DNA of 64,000 nt, taken from positions 62,001 to 126,000 of the forward strand of contig NZ_PJRN01000014.1 of the NCBI RefSeq assembly GCF_002930105.1, written 5' to 3'. The DNA comes from Billgrantia saliphila (GTDB taxonomy: Bacteria > Pseudomonadota > Gammaproteobacteria > Pseudomonadales > Halomonadaceae). The notes beneath the pieces were generated by a model, which was given only the letters and a program-made list of their open reading frames with translations, did not search any database and was not told where the DNA came from. Positions within the stretch are counted from its first letter, which is position 1; each line of letters opens with the position of its first letter. Positions 19,202-27,490 of this stretch are shown one piece after another. A program made the position numbers and the translations under genes.

Positions 19202-19477
19202 TTAGAAAATATGGGCATCGATCGCCTGGCCGAGCCATGTCCACACTTTCCGTGGGCCCGAGGGCCCCGAAGCCCCGCTTCCGTCTGTTGGCTTACCAGG
19301 AGCCAGCCGGTACAGGTGAGCGGCGAACCGCTCTGCTTCGTTACCTGGCGTCACCGCCGCGATCCACTCGCCGGCGATGCCGCGTGATTCGATCCCCCGA
19401 GGGGGATGAGGCATCCTTGCCGGGGCATCCGTGCCCTTCTGGTACCTTTCCTTGCCTGTTGGCGGTACCCGTCTCAT
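19202..19477 (-). CDS. small hypothetical protein upstream of glrK
   Basis: A 91-aa reading frame of unknown family, or a shorter 70-aa form from the ATG at 19414. The C-terminal part looks protein-like (GIAGEWIAAVTPGNEAERFAA, then RKVWTWLGQAIDAHIF). Its stop lies 23 nt before a strong terminator, and a sigma-54-like promoter sits about 140 nt upstream, so it falls in a defined transcription unit. Ribosome-binding sites are weak for both starts. The alternative is that the transcript is a noncoding RNA and this frame is chance. Confidence 0.45.
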   Translation of the reverse strand: MRRVPPTGKERYQKGTDAPARMPHPPRGIESRGIAGEWIAAVTPGNEAERFAAHLYRLAPGKPTDGSGASGPSGPRKVWTWLGQAIDAHIF

Positions 19478-19576
19478 CGCAACCTAAGTTACACATCGCG
19501 GAGCGAACGCTGATCCTCGTTTGGCCCGAGTTGCACAGGGCATGGGGGGTGGTGGTTCCCGAGCCTCCCGTGGATC

Positions 19577-19605
19577 GAAGTGATTCGAGCCGTTTGAATC
19601 ACTTC
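19577..19605 (-). repeat. 10-bp hairpin near the 5' end of the predicted glrK-upstream transcript
   Basis: GAAGTGATTC (19577-19586) and GAATCACTTC (19596-19605) are perfect inverted arms with a 9-nt loop. In a minus-strand transcript starting near 19617 this would be a stable 5' stem-loop, as is common in regulatory RNAs. Confidence 0.6.
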
Positions 19606-19627
19606 TTTCGTTGCTCGCTTTGTATAG

Positions 19628-19644
19628 TGCCATTTGCGTGCCAG
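19628..19644 (-). promoter_or_regulatory. sigma-54-type (-24/-12) promoter candidate
   Basis: On the minus strand CTGGCACG-CAAA-TGGCA matches the sigma-54 consensus YTGGCACGrNNNTTGCW at all but two positions, with GG and GC separated by exactly 10 nt. The predicted start is near 19617, reading toward glrK. The glrR product encoded just downstream is a sigma-54 activator. Confidence 0.65.
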
Positions 19645-19751
19645 GAATTTCGCTTATCAAACAAAAACAATAACTTGCAAAGAATGAAAAGTTGGCACGC
19701 AAGGGCGTCGCCGCAAAAAGGCGTCACCCAGGGGTTCCGAAGGGCACGTTT

Positions 19752-19769
19752 CGTCACCGATCGGAGACA
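19752..19769. promoter_or_regulatory. possible GlrR binding site
   Basis: Read on the minus strand it is TGTC-N10-GACG, one base from the TGTC-N10-GACA palindrome reported for GlrR in enterobacteria. It lies about 135 bp upstream of the predicted sigma-54 start, a normal enhancer distance. A single near-match could be chance. Confidence 0.4.
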
Positions 19770-19867
19770 CCCTTTTGTCGGTTTGTCAGGAGGAGCATTG
19801 GAAACAAAGAGTTAGCTTGTTGCCTTTTTGAGACAACGCTATTACCGGCGTTGCCTTGGAGCGACAG

Positions 19868-19902
19868 CTGCCGCTGTCCGAAACGGGTTTCGACAGCGGC
19901 AG
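19868..19902 (-). terminator. hairpin downstream of argA
   Basis: CTGCCGCTGT (19868-19877) and ACAGCGGCAG (19893-19902), extended by CGAAAC/GTTTCG with one bulge, give a long stem 14 nt after the argA stop. No T run follows on the minus strand, so it may be a weak terminator or an mRNA 3' stabiliser. Confidence 0.5.
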
Positions 19903-19915
19903 GACCTTGGCAGGC

Positions 19916-21229
19916 TTAAACGAGAGGTTTGATGAGAATCTTTGACTTACGCGCATGATTATAGGTATCGCGCCTGAGGGGCGGCAGCTCTTCGATACCG
20001 CCAGAGCGGAAACCGTGCTCGACGAACCAGTGCGCCGTATGTGTCGTCAAAACGAACAGCGCCTCCAATCCCAGCCGGCGGGCGCGCCGTTCGATGCCGG
20101 AGAGCAATAGCGTGCCCCGCGCTCCGCCGCGATAGTCAACGTGGATCGCCACGCAGGCCAGCTCGCCCATGGCCGCTTCGTCGAAACGATGCAGCGCGGC
20201 GCAGCCGATGACCATGCCGTCGCGTTCGATCACCAGGTAATCGTCGATCTCGTGCTCCAGGCGTTCGCGCGAGCGCGGCACCAGCATGCCGCGTCGTTCC
20301 AGCGGCTCCAGCAGTTCCAGCAGCCCGCCGATGTCGTTCAACTGCGCGGGACGCAGCTGTTCGTAGCGATGCCGGGTGATCATGGTGCCCACGCCGTCGC
20401 GGGTGAACAGCTCGCCAAGCAGGGCATCGTGGTCGTGCCAGGAGAGCAGATGGGTGCGGGCCACGCCGTTGCGGGCGGCGGCACAGGCGGCGGCGATATG
20501 GCGCGCCGGCTCGCTGCCCGGCGCGGCGTGCGATAGCAGCGGTTCGGCCTCGTCGGGAGTGAGCTGGCGCTGCATGGCGCCATTCTCATCGTAGAGCCCG
20601 GCGGCCTCGCCCAGCAGGATGAGCTTGTCGGCAGCCAGCGCCATGGCGGCGTGCTGGGCCACTTCGGCGGCGTCCAGATCGAATACCTCGCCGGTGCTGG
20701 AGAACCCCAGCGGCGGCAGCAGTACCAGCGAGCCGCGGTCGAGCAGCCCCTGCACCGCCGAGACCCGCACCCGGCGCACCTCGCCGCTGTGGTCGTAGTC
20801 GATACCGTCGCGCACGCCCAGCGGCTTGGCCATCACCAGGTTGCCGGACACCACGGTCAGCTCGACGCCATGCAGCGGCGTGTTGGGCAGGCCCAGCGAG
20901 AGCCGCGCCTCCAGCCACAGGCGCTGCTCGGCGGCCACCCGCTCGACGCAGGTCATGATCGCCTCGTCGGCCACCCAGCGCCCGTTGTGGCGCTGCGGCA
21001 CGATACCGGCTTCGCTCAGCGCCTGCTCCACCTGCGGGCGGATGCCGAACACCACCACCAGGCGAACGCCCAGGGTATGCAGCAGCGCCAGGTCCTGGAT
21101 CAGTTGCTCCCCGCGTCCGCGCGCCATGGCCTCGCCCTCGATGAGAATCACGAAGGTTCGGCCCCGGTGCGCATTGATATAGGGGGAGGAATTACGGAAC
21201 CAGTCGACGAAGGGGAAACGAGTGTCCAA
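19916..21229 (-). CDS. argA: amino-acid N-acetyltransferase (N-acetylglutamate synthase)
   Basis: Makes N-acetylglutamate from glutamate and acetyl-CoA, the first step of arginine synthesis. The 437-aa protein has an N-terminal amino-acid-kinase-like domain (TFVILIEGEAM, LALLHTLGVRLVVVFG, about 1-280), which carries arginine feedback control, and a C-terminal GNAT acetyltransferase domain (GCAALHRFDEAAMGELACVA, then GARGTLLLSGIERRAR). The conserved C-terminus ENHYNHARKSK-type motif is seen as RDTYNHARKSKIL. Length is like classical ArgA (443 aa in E. coli). Confidence 0.96.
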   Translation of the reverse strand: MDTRFPFVDWFRNSSPYINAHRGRTFVILIEGEAMARGRGEQLIQDLALLHTLGVRLVVVFGIRPQVEQALSEAGIVPQRHNGRWVADEAIMTCVERVAAEQRLWLEARLSLGLPNTPLHGVELTVVSGNLVMAKPLGVRDGIDYDHSGEVRRVRVSAVQGLLDRGSLVLLPPLGFSSTGEVFDLDAAEVAQHAAMALAADKLILLGEAAGLYDENGAMQRQLTPDEAEPLLSHAAPGSEPARHIAAACAAARNGVARTHLLSWHDHDALLGELFTRDGVGTMITRHRYEQLRPAQLNDIGGLLELLEPLERRGMLVPRSRERLEHEIDDYLVIERDGMVIGCAALHRFDEAAMGELACVAIHVDYRGGARGTLLLSGIERRARRLGLEALFVLTTHTAHWFVEHGFRSGGIEELPPLRRDTYNHARKSKILIKPLV

Positions 21230-21289
21230 GGCCGCTCTCCGGCAGCAGATGAGAGGAGGTGTATCGAATTCGACTATATCAGAGCGACG

Positions 21290-21316
21290 AAAACGGCGGC
21301 ACCATCCGGTGCCGCC
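21290..21316 (-). terminator. terminator downstream of pit
   Basis: On the minus strand GGCGGCACC / GGTGCCGCC form a 9-bp stem around GGAT, followed by GTTTTCG. It lies 27 nt after the pit stop. Confidence 0.8.
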
Positions 21317-21342
21317 GCGTAGGAGTCATTCCCTCGCCCGAT

Positions 21343-22608
21343 TTACCCAAATATTCCCTTGAACATGAAGAAGAACAATATCGACAGGCCCGCGCCGGCC
21401 GGCAGGGTGATCAGCCAGGACATGGCGATGGTGCCGATCACGCGCAGGTTGAGTGCCGCCATGCCACGGGCGAGGCCCACGCCGAGCACCGCCCCCACCA
21501 GCGTATGGGTGGTGGAGATCGGCAAACCGGTACCCGAGGCGAGCACCACGGTCAGTGCCGCAGCCAGGGTAGCGGCAAAGCCACGACTCGGCGTCAGTTC
21601 GGTGATGCCGGTGCCCACCGTGGCGATGACCTTGTGTCCGTAAGTGACCAGGCCCACCACGATGCCGCCACCGCCCAGCACCAGCACCCACCAAGGCACC
21701 AGCGCCGAGGCCCCAATGGTACCGCCCTGCTCGACGACGCTGATCACTGCCGCCAGCGGCCCCACCGCGTTGGCCACGTCGTTGGAGCCGTGAGCGAAGG
21801 CCATGGCGCAGGCGGTGAAGATCATCAGTACGCCGAAAACCCGCTCTACCCCGGTGAAACCGAAATGATCGGTCTGGCGACTGCCGGCCTGTACGCGACG
21901 CTCCATCCAGCCACCCAGGGCCATCACGGCGAGGCCGAACAAGGCCGACAGCAGCAGGTTGGTGCCGAAGCCCAGGTTAAGGCCCATGTGCTTGAGCCCC
22001 TTGGTCAGGGTCACCATGCAGATGGCGAAACCCACCATGAGAACGTAGAACGGCACGTAGCGCTTGGCTGCGGCGAAGGGGTCGTCGGCTTCGAAAATGA
22101 GGTGCTGTACCGACTTGAACAGGGTGAAGGCAATGGTGCCGGCGAGCAGCGGCGACACGACCCAGCTGGCGGCGATCTGCCCCACCTTGGGCCAGCCCAC
22201 GGCATCGATCCCGAGACCCGCCAGGGCGAAGCCGACAATGGCGCCGACGATGGAATGCGTTGTCGATACCGGCCAGCCCTTCATCGAGGCGACCAATAGC
22301 CAGGTACCGGCGGCCAGCAGCGAAGCCAGCATGCCGTAGACCAACAGTTGGGGATCGTGCTCTAACGCTGCGGGATCGATGATGCCCTTGCGGATGGTCT
22401 GGGTAACTTCGCCGCCGGCGAGCCAGGCACCCAGGAATTCGAACACCACGGCGATGATGATCGCCTGCTTGATGGTGATCGCCTTGGAGCCGACCGAGGT
22501 GCCCATGGCGTTGGCGACGTCGTTGGCACCGACGCCCCAGGCCATGAAGAACCCGAAGAGGCAGGCCAGGATAATGAAGGTATTCGCGTGCTCTGCAATG
22601 ATCGACAT
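21343..22608 (-). CDS. pit: inorganic phosphate transporter, PiT family
   Basis: Low-affinity, cation-coupled phosphate importer of the inner membrane. From the ATG at 22608 the product has 421 aa with about ten transmembrane segments. The two family signatures are present: GANDVANAMGTSVGSKA near the N-terminus and GSNDVANAVGPLAAV in the second half, with internal repeats PVSTTHSIVGAIVG and PISTTHTLVGAVLG. An in-frame upstream ATG at 22650 would start inside a hairpin and adds a non-conserved extension. It lies directly downstream of its DUF47 partner, a common arrangement. Confidence 0.95.
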   Translation of the reverse strand: MSIIAEHANTFIILACLFGFFMAWGVGANDVANAMGTSVGSKAITIKQAIIIAVVFEFLGAWLAGGEVTQTIRKGIIDPAALEHDPQLLVYGMLASLLAAGTWLLVASMKGWPVSTTHSIVGAIVGFALAGLGIDAVGWPKVGQIAASWVVSPLLAGTIAFTLFKSVQHLIFEADDPFAAAKRYVPFYVLMVGFAICMVTLTKGLKHMGLNLGFGTNLLLSALFGLAVMALGGWMERRVQAGSRQTDHFGFTGVERVFGVLMIFTACAMAFAHGSNDVANAVGPLAAVISVVEQGGTIGASALVPWWVLVLGGGGIVVGLVTYGHKVIATVGTGITELTPSRGFAATLAAALTVVLASGTGLPISTTHTLVGAVLGVGLARGMAALNLRVIGTIAMSWLITLPAGAGLSILFFFMFKGIFG

Positions 22609-22650
22609 AGGGGGCTGGAATCCTATGTGGCTGTCAGGTTGAAAGAACAT

Positions 22651-22669
22651 CGCCCGGCCATGCCGGGCG
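22651..22669 (-). repeat. hairpin between the DUF47 gene and pit
   Basis: CGCCCGGC (22651-22658) and GCCGGGCG (22662-22669) form an 8-bp stem in the 69-bp spacer, followed on the minus strand by ATGTTCTTT. It may partly terminate transcription or stabilise the upstream mRNA, so the two genes could be expressed at different levels. Confidence 0.55.
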
Positions 22670-22677
22670 TCGATGTT

Positions 22678-23358
22678 CTACCGGGCAGTGAGAATCTGGA
22701 GCCGACTGCCGACGCGCTCGGCGCGATCGGAGAGTTCGCCGACCCAGTCGATGATCTTGTAGAGAAAGATCACATCCACCGGCTTGAGCCGGTCTTCAAG
22801 GTCGAAGAGCAGACGCCGGATGGCGATCTGCTGCTGGTCGGCCTGCTGTTCGAGGATGTGCAGCTCGCGGATCAGGTTCTGCATCACGTCGGAAACGTGA
22901 CGACCGAAGCCCGATTCCAGCAGATCCTGCAGCTCCTCCAGCGCCTGGCGCGCCTGAGCGACGCAGGCCACGGAGGTCTGCATGTAATCGCGCATGGGCT
23001 GGGCCAGCTCAACGGGGATCTGCATGCGGCGCCCCAGCATGATGCCGGTGATGTCGCGAACCTTGTTGGCAATCTTGTCCTGCACGCTGATCAGGTCGAG
23101 CAGGTCACTGCGCGAGACGGGCAGAAACAGGGTGTTGGGCAGATTGAGGCGAAGCTCGGTCTTGAGACTGTCGGCTTCATGTTCGAGCTGCGTAATGATT
23201 TCGCGGACCCTGGCGGCCTCGTCCCAGTCGCCGGTGAGCGAAGCCTCGAAGAAGGGCAACAGCTGGTCGGCGCATTCGTTGGCCTTGCCGATATGAGCCA
23301 GCAGCGGCTGGAACGGCGAACGACCGAACATAGCGGAAAACGGATTGGATTTGACCAT
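22678..23358 (-). CDS. DUF47 / TIGR00153 family phosphate transport regulator (PhoU-like)
   Basis: A 226-aa all-helical protein of the PhoU-like DUF47 family that is usually encoded next to Pit transporters. It starts MVKSNPFSAMFGRSPFQPL (family N-terminus) and has the conserved ITQLEHEADSLKTELRLNLP segment and DLLDLISVQDKIANKVRDI, which provide the acidic metal-binding positions, with a helical C-terminus. It probably modulates Pit activity or phosphate signalling. Divergent from the CYTH gene. Confidence 0.93.
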   Translation of the reverse strand: MVKSNPFSAMFGRSPFQPLLAHIGKANECADQLLPFFEASLTGDWDEAARVREIITQLEHEADSLKTELRLNLPNTLFLPVSRSDLLDLISVQDKIANKVRDITGIMLGRRMQIPVELAQPMRDYMQTSVACVAQARQALEELQDLLESGFGRHVSDVMQNLIRELHILEQQADQQQIAIRRLLFDLEDRLKPVDVIFLYKIIDWVGELSDRAERVGSRLQILTAR

Positions 23359-23481
23359 GGCGTATCATGCGCTTGGAGAATGGCGGTGCGAGTATATCGA
23401 CCGGTACTTGTCACGTCATTGAAAAGTTTAGCAGTCTAGGCCGATGCTGCACTGACGGGAAAACGGGGCTGAGGAAAAAGG

Positions 23482-24324
23482 ATGAGCCACGAGATCGAAC
23501 TGAAGCTGGCGCTGGCCGACACGGGCCCCGAACGCCTGCTCCGCCACCCGCTGCTGCGCGCCGGGGTGGATGATGCCGAGCGGCTGACGAATACCTACTA
23601 CGACACGCCAGAGGGCGAGCTGGAAGCGGCACGCGTAGCGCTGCGCCTGCGCCGCTATGGCGAACGCCGGGTTCAGACGCTGAAGAGCAGCGGCGAAGGC
23701 GCGGGAGGTTACAGCCGGCGTCGCGAGTGGGAGTGGCCGGTACAAGGTGACACCCTCGACCGGGAGGGGCTCGCTGAGCTGGCCCCGCAGGTCGGGCTGG
23801 CCACCGATGCGATAGCCCGCCTTGAGCCTCGCTTCGCCACCGACTTCGAACGCCGGACCTGGCGGCTGGAGCTGGCCCAGGCAAGCGTCGAGGTGGCCCT
23901 CGATCAGGGCGAGATTCGCGCCGCCGGCCGGCACGTGCCGATCCGCGAGCTGGAACTCGAGCTCAAGGACGGCGATCCGCAGGCGCTATGGACGCTGGCC
24001 ATCGCCCTTGCCGAGAGCGTGCCGCTGCGCCCGGCCGACGCCAGCAAGGCAGCCCGCGGTGCCGCACTGCTCACCGGGCACTGGTCGCTGCCGCAGGGAG
24101 ATAGCCCGAGCGCCTGGCTGCATCGCGCCCTGCTCGCATTGGACGCCTACGGCGATACCGGCGACGATGGCTGGCGCGTCGAGGCCAGGGAGGCCTTCGG
24201 CCGGCTGGCTTCGAGCGGCGAGGACGAGGCCCGCCGACTGGCCGCTTTGCTCGGCGAATCCGATTGGCTTGGCGTCGAGTTCGGCCGCCTGGCGCTCCGG
24301 CTGGCGCAGCGCCTGACGTTATAG
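23482..24324 (+). CDS. CYTH-domain protein, inorganic triphosphatase (YgiF)-like
   Basis: CYTH enzymes act on triphosphorylated substrates in a beta-barrel tunnel. The 280-aa product begins MSHEIELKLAL, the diagnostic ExExK motif (Glu4, Glu6, Lys8), followed by YYDTPEGELEAARVALRLRRYG and the later acidic/basic tunnel residues (ELELELKDGDP). The last 80 residues are a partial CHAD-like helical region. It is much shorter than E. coli YgiF (433 aa), so the CHAD domain is reduced. The ATG follows a purine-rich GAGGAAAAAGG. Confidence 0.85.
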   Translation: MSHEIELKLALADTGPERLLRHPLLRAGVDDAERLTNTYYDTPEGELEAARVALRLRRYGERRVQTLKSSGEGAGGYSRRREWEWPVQGDTLDREGLAELAPQVGLATDAIARLEPRFATDFERRTWRLELAQASVEVALDQGEIRAAGRHVPIRELELELKDGDPQALWTLAIALAESVPLRPADASKAARGAALLTGHWSLPQGDSPSAWLHRALLALDAYGDTGDDGWRVEAREAFGRLASSGEDEARRLAALLGESDWLGVEFGRLALRLAQRLTL

Positions 24325-24376
24325 CCGGCACGAGCATTCCGCGCACGAATAGAACCGCACCAGGGAGCAATTAAGG

Positions 24377-25261
24377 ATGAGCGAGCCGTTTCGGCCGGGT
24401 GGCGAGGGGGTAAGAACCCGCCTGTTCCAGATCATCTTCGAATCCGACACGCCGCTGGCGAAGGGCTTCGACATCGTCCTGATCATCACGATCCTGGCCA
24501 GCGTGCTGGTGGTGATGCTGGACACGGTGGAGGCCTGGGCAATCGCCTACGGCGAGCTGTTCTACTGGCTGGAGTGGGGCTTCACGCTTCTCTTCACCGT
24601 CGAGCTCCTGCTGCGCCTCTACTGCCTGGAGAAGCCCTGGCGCTACCTGCGCAGTTTCTACGGCGTGATCGACGTGATCGCCATCCTGCCCACCTGGCTG
24701 ATGCTGATCCTGCCCGGCGCCCAGACGCTGGTGATCGTGCGCCTGCTGCGAGTATTGCGCATTTTCCGCGTACTGCGCCTGATGCAGTTCGTCGGCGAAA
24801 GCCGCCTTCTGCTCGAGTCGCTCAGGCGCAGCACGCGCCAGATCTTTCTATTCTTCTTCGGCATCTTCATGGTGGTGATCATCTTCGCCACCGTGATGTA
24901 CCTGATCGAGTCGCATGAAGCGGGCTTCACCAGCATTCCGATGTCGATCTACTGGGCGATCGTCAGCCTGACCACGGTGGGCTACGGCGACATCGTACCG
25001 GTGACCTCGCTGGGCAAGGCGATCACGGTCATGCTGATGCTGATCGGCTACTCGATTATTGCCGTGCCCACCGGGGTCTTCTCGGCCGAGGTGATCCGCG
25101 CGGTACGCGCCGACCGCTACTCTGAGGAAGCCTGCCCCGGCTGCGGCCATGATCGCCACGAGCGACGTGCCCGCTACTGCCTGCTGTGCGGTACCTGGCT
25201 CGACGAGACCTCGCCGGACCCGCGCCAGGCCGAGCTTGGCCGCTACGGGCCGTCGAAGTGA
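24377..25261 (+). CDS. voltage-gated potassium-type ion channel with C-terminal zinc ribbon
   Basis: A six-transmembrane Kv-type channel subunit of 294 aa. The S4 helix carries arginines every third residue (R122, 125, 128, 131, 134 in VRLLRVLRIFRVLRLMQ). The selectivity filter is TVGYGD at 200-205, preceded by a pore helix. After S6 a short linker leads to CPGCGHDRHERRARYCLLCG, a C4 zinc-ribbon-like motif at about residues 253-274. It probably conducts K+, relevant to osmotic balance in a halophile. The zinc ribbon could assemble tetramers or sense metal or redox state (inference). Confidence 0.9.
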   Translation: MSEPFRPGGEGVRTRLFQIIFESDTPLAKGFDIVLIITILASVLVVMLDTVEAWAIAYGELFYWLEWGFTLLFTVELLLRLYCLEKPWRYLRSFYGVIDVIAILPTWLMLILPGAQTLVIVRLLRVLRIFRVLRLMQFVGESRLLLESLRRSTRQIFLFFFGIFMVVIIFATVMYLIESHEAGFTSIPMSIYWAIVSLTTVGYGDIVPVTSLGKAITVMLMLIGYSIIAVPTGVFSAEVIRAVRADRYSEEACPGCGHDRHERRARYCLLCGTWLDETSPDPRQAELGRYGPSK

Positions 25262-25295
25262 CCGGCCGCCGCGACGTCATGCCTCCGCGGAACGC

Positions 25296-25919
25296 TCACT
25301 CCTGGAACGGTGCGAGATCGCCGCGGCCTTCGCGGACGATCGTCGGCGGCAACTCGCGCAGGTCGATCACGCTGGTAGGCTCCAGGTGGCAGGCGCCGCC
25401 GTCGATGATCAGGTCGAGGTGGGCGACGTAGCGTTCGCGGATTTCCTCCGGATCGGTCATCGGCAGCTCCTCGCCCACCGGGATCAGCGTCACGCTCATC
25501 AGCGGCTCGCCCAGCGCCTCGAGCAGCGCATGGGTGATGCGATGGTCGGGCACGCGCACGCCGATCGAACGCCGCTTGGGGTGCAGCAACAGGCGCGGCA
25601 CTTCCGAGGTGGCATTGAGAATGAAGGTGTAAGCCCCAGGCGTATTGGCCTTGAGCAGACGAAAGACGCTGTTGTCGACCTTGGCGTAGGTGCCGATGTC
25701 GGACAGGTCGGAACAGACCAGGGTGAAATTGTGTTTGTCATCGAGCGAGCGCAGCCACTTGATCTTCTCGATCGCCTTCTTGTCGCCCAGATGGCAGCCC
25801 AGGGCATAGCCGGAATCGGTGGGGTAGGCGATTACACCCCCTTGGCGAATGATCTGTACCGCCTGGTCGATCAGACGCTTCTGCGGATTCTCGGGGTGGA
25901 TCTGAAAGAACTGACTCAT
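25296..25919 (-). CDS. yciO: YciO family protein (Sua5/YrdC-like)
   Basis: A 207-aa member of the Sua5/YciO/YrdC superfamily. It starts MSQFFQIHPENPQKRLIDQA and has GGVIAYPTDSGYALGCHL and the conserved KRRSIGVRVPDH segment. YciO is related to the threonylcarbamoyl-AMP synthases that make t6A in tRNA, but its exact role is less clear. The ATG at 25919 matches E. coli YciO; GTG at 25925 is the longer option. As in E. coli it follows rnm (yciV). Confidence 0.93.
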   Translation of the reverse strand: MSQFFQIHPENPQKRLIDQAVQIIRQGGVIAYPTDSGYALGCHLGDKKAIEKIKWLRSLDDKHNFTLVCSDLSDIGTYAKVDNSVFRLLKANTPGAYTFILNATSEVPRLLLHPKRRSIGVRVPDHRITHALLEALGEPLMSVTLIPVGEELPMTDPEEIRERYVAHLDLIIDGGACHLEPTSVIDLRELPPTIVREGRGDLAPFQE

Positions 25920-25979
25920 ATTCACGCTTCCTGCCTTTTGAAGAGAGACATTGGATCGAAGAGAACGTGGCTGACCTGA

Positions 25980-26909
25980 CTATAGCGCGCCGGTGGAATC
26001 GGCGTCGCAGCGCGCCGCGACGACGCTCGCCAGCCGGGGATGCATCCACACCGGCGGCACGGCGGTGCGCGGCACCGGCCCCATGCTGCCCGGCGCCAGG
26101 TGCCCCCCGGGGAAATGGAAGTCGCTGCCGACAGAGCCGTACAAGCCACGCTCGTCGAGCTGGCGTGCCAGATCGCGTGTGATGTCGGCATTCTGGAAGC
26201 CGCTGACCAGTTCGGCGGCCTCTCCCCCGGCTTCGACGAAGGCATCCAGCAGCAGGCCACGCTTGCGCCGCGTCAGCCCGTAGCGCAGCGGATGGGCGAG
26301 AACCGCCACGCCCTCAGCTTCGACGATCCACCCCACCACCTCGGCCAGTGGCGGCCAGTGCGCCTTGACGTCACCGCTCTTGCCGCTGCCGAGATGCTTG
26401 CGAAACGCCGTGGCCACGTCGGGTACCAGCCCCGCCGCCACCAGCGCCCGGGCAAAGTCGGGGCGCCCCAGCGGACGATAGGACCCGGCCTGCTCGCGCG
26501 CCCGTGCCAGGGCGTCGTCGAGCCCCAGCTTCTCCATGCGCGCGGCGATCTCCACGGCGCGCGCCTCACGGGCCCGTGCCTGGGCCGCCAACGCGGTTTC
26601 CAGCGCACCGCTGACGCCCGTCGGCAGCAGCGCCACCACATGGATGCCGACGCCCTGCCAGCGAGTCGAGAGTTCGGCGGCCGGCAGCAGCAGAATGCCC
26701 AGGCGCCGCGCGGCATTCTCGGCCTCGGCGACCCCGGCCACGGTATCGTGATCGGTCAGCGCCATCAGCGCGATACCGCGCTTGGCGCACAGCGCCACGA
26801 CCTCGCCCGGCGCCAGGGCGCCATCCGAGGCGGTGGAGTGCATATGCAGGTCGACCCCGAGAGGGCCGGGATCCCCGGCGAAGCGACCGGGTGGGAGGGG
26901 TATCGGCAT
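25980..26909 (-). CDS. rnm: PHP-domain phosphoesterase, RNase AM (YciV/TrpH) family
   Basis: PHP-fold phosphoesterase; E. coli YciV acts as a 5'-3' exoribonuclease that trims short RNA oligos and rRNA 5' ends. The 309-aa protein has the metal-binding motif [11 protein letters not shown], then LTDHDTVAG, and ends with SDFHFPGGH and a small C-terminal region. I chose the ATG at 26909 because the longer frame runs back through the divergent yciI gene. It precedes yciO on the same strand with a 60-bp gap. Confidence 0.92.
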   Translation of the reverse strand: MPIPLPPGRFAGDPGPLGVDLHMHSTASDGALAPGEVVALCAKRGIALMALTDHDTVAGVAEAENAARRLGILLLPAAELSTRWQGVGIHVVALLPTGVSGALETALAAQARAREARAVEIAARMEKLGLDDALARAREQAGSYRPLGRPDFARALVAAGLVPDVATAFRKHLGSGKSGDVKAHWPPLAEVVGWIVEAEGVAVLAHPLRYGLTRRKRGLLLDAFVEAGGEAAELVSGFQNADITRDLARQLDERGLYGSVGSDFHFPGGHLAPGSMGPVPRTAVPPVWMHPRLASVVAARCDADSTGAL

Positions 26910-27023
26910 GACGCAGGCAGACAACTTTGTCAAAATAGTGGCCCCATGGTGCGCGCCCGGCGAGGGCCGGTCAACGCACCGCTGTGTTCGTCCCGCCATC
27001 GCTCCTGCTTGAGGAAACGCCCG

Positions 27024-27323
27024 ATGCTCTACGCCATCATCAGTGAAGACGTGAAGAACAGCCTGGAACGTCGCCTGGCCGCCCGCCCCGACCACCTGGC
27101 CCGCCTGGAGAAGCTGCGCGACGATGGGCGTCTGGTGCTGGCTGGCCCCCACCCCGCGGTGGATGCCGACAACCCGGGCGACGCGGGCTTCAGCGGCAGC
27201 CTGGTGGTGGCCGAGTTCGACAGCATCGAGACTGCCCAGGCCTGGGCCGACGCCGACCCCTACGTAATCGCCGGTGTCTACGCCAAGGTGGCGGTGAAGC
27301 CGTTCAAGAAGGTGTTTCCCTAG
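27024..27323 (+). CDS. yciI: YciI family protein
   Basis: A 99-aa protein of the YCII fold. It begins [20 protein letters not shown] and has the family's [22 protein letters not shown] stretch, which carries the conserved His/Asp pair, and [19 protein letters not shown]. The family adopts a ferredoxin-like dimer and its function in the cell is unclear. GAGGAA lies 9 nt upstream of the ATG. Divergent from rnm. Confidence 0.92.
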   Translation: MLYAIISEDVKNSLERRLAARPDHLARLEKLRDDGRLVLAGPHPAVDADNPGDAGFSGSLVVAEFDSIETAQAWADADPYVIAGVYAKVAVKPFKKVFP

Positions 27324-27490
27324 TTATCCGCGGCCGAGTTGTCCACCGCCGCGTTTTTCACAGGAGCTGTGGATAACGCTGTTGAAACGCGGCGGATGGC
27401 TGTCGCAACTGCCCATGCCGGGCCGCCGTGCGCCGATCGATCATTTCTTGAGCAGCCCGGCGAAGCCCCAAGCTCACCGCGAGATCCCCC

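Noticed and set aside
19480..19620. A GlmY/GlmZ homologue upstream of glrK
   Set aside because: Position and sigma-54 promoter fit, but I see no sequence resemblance to GlmY or GlmZ, so I report only an uncharacterised transcript.
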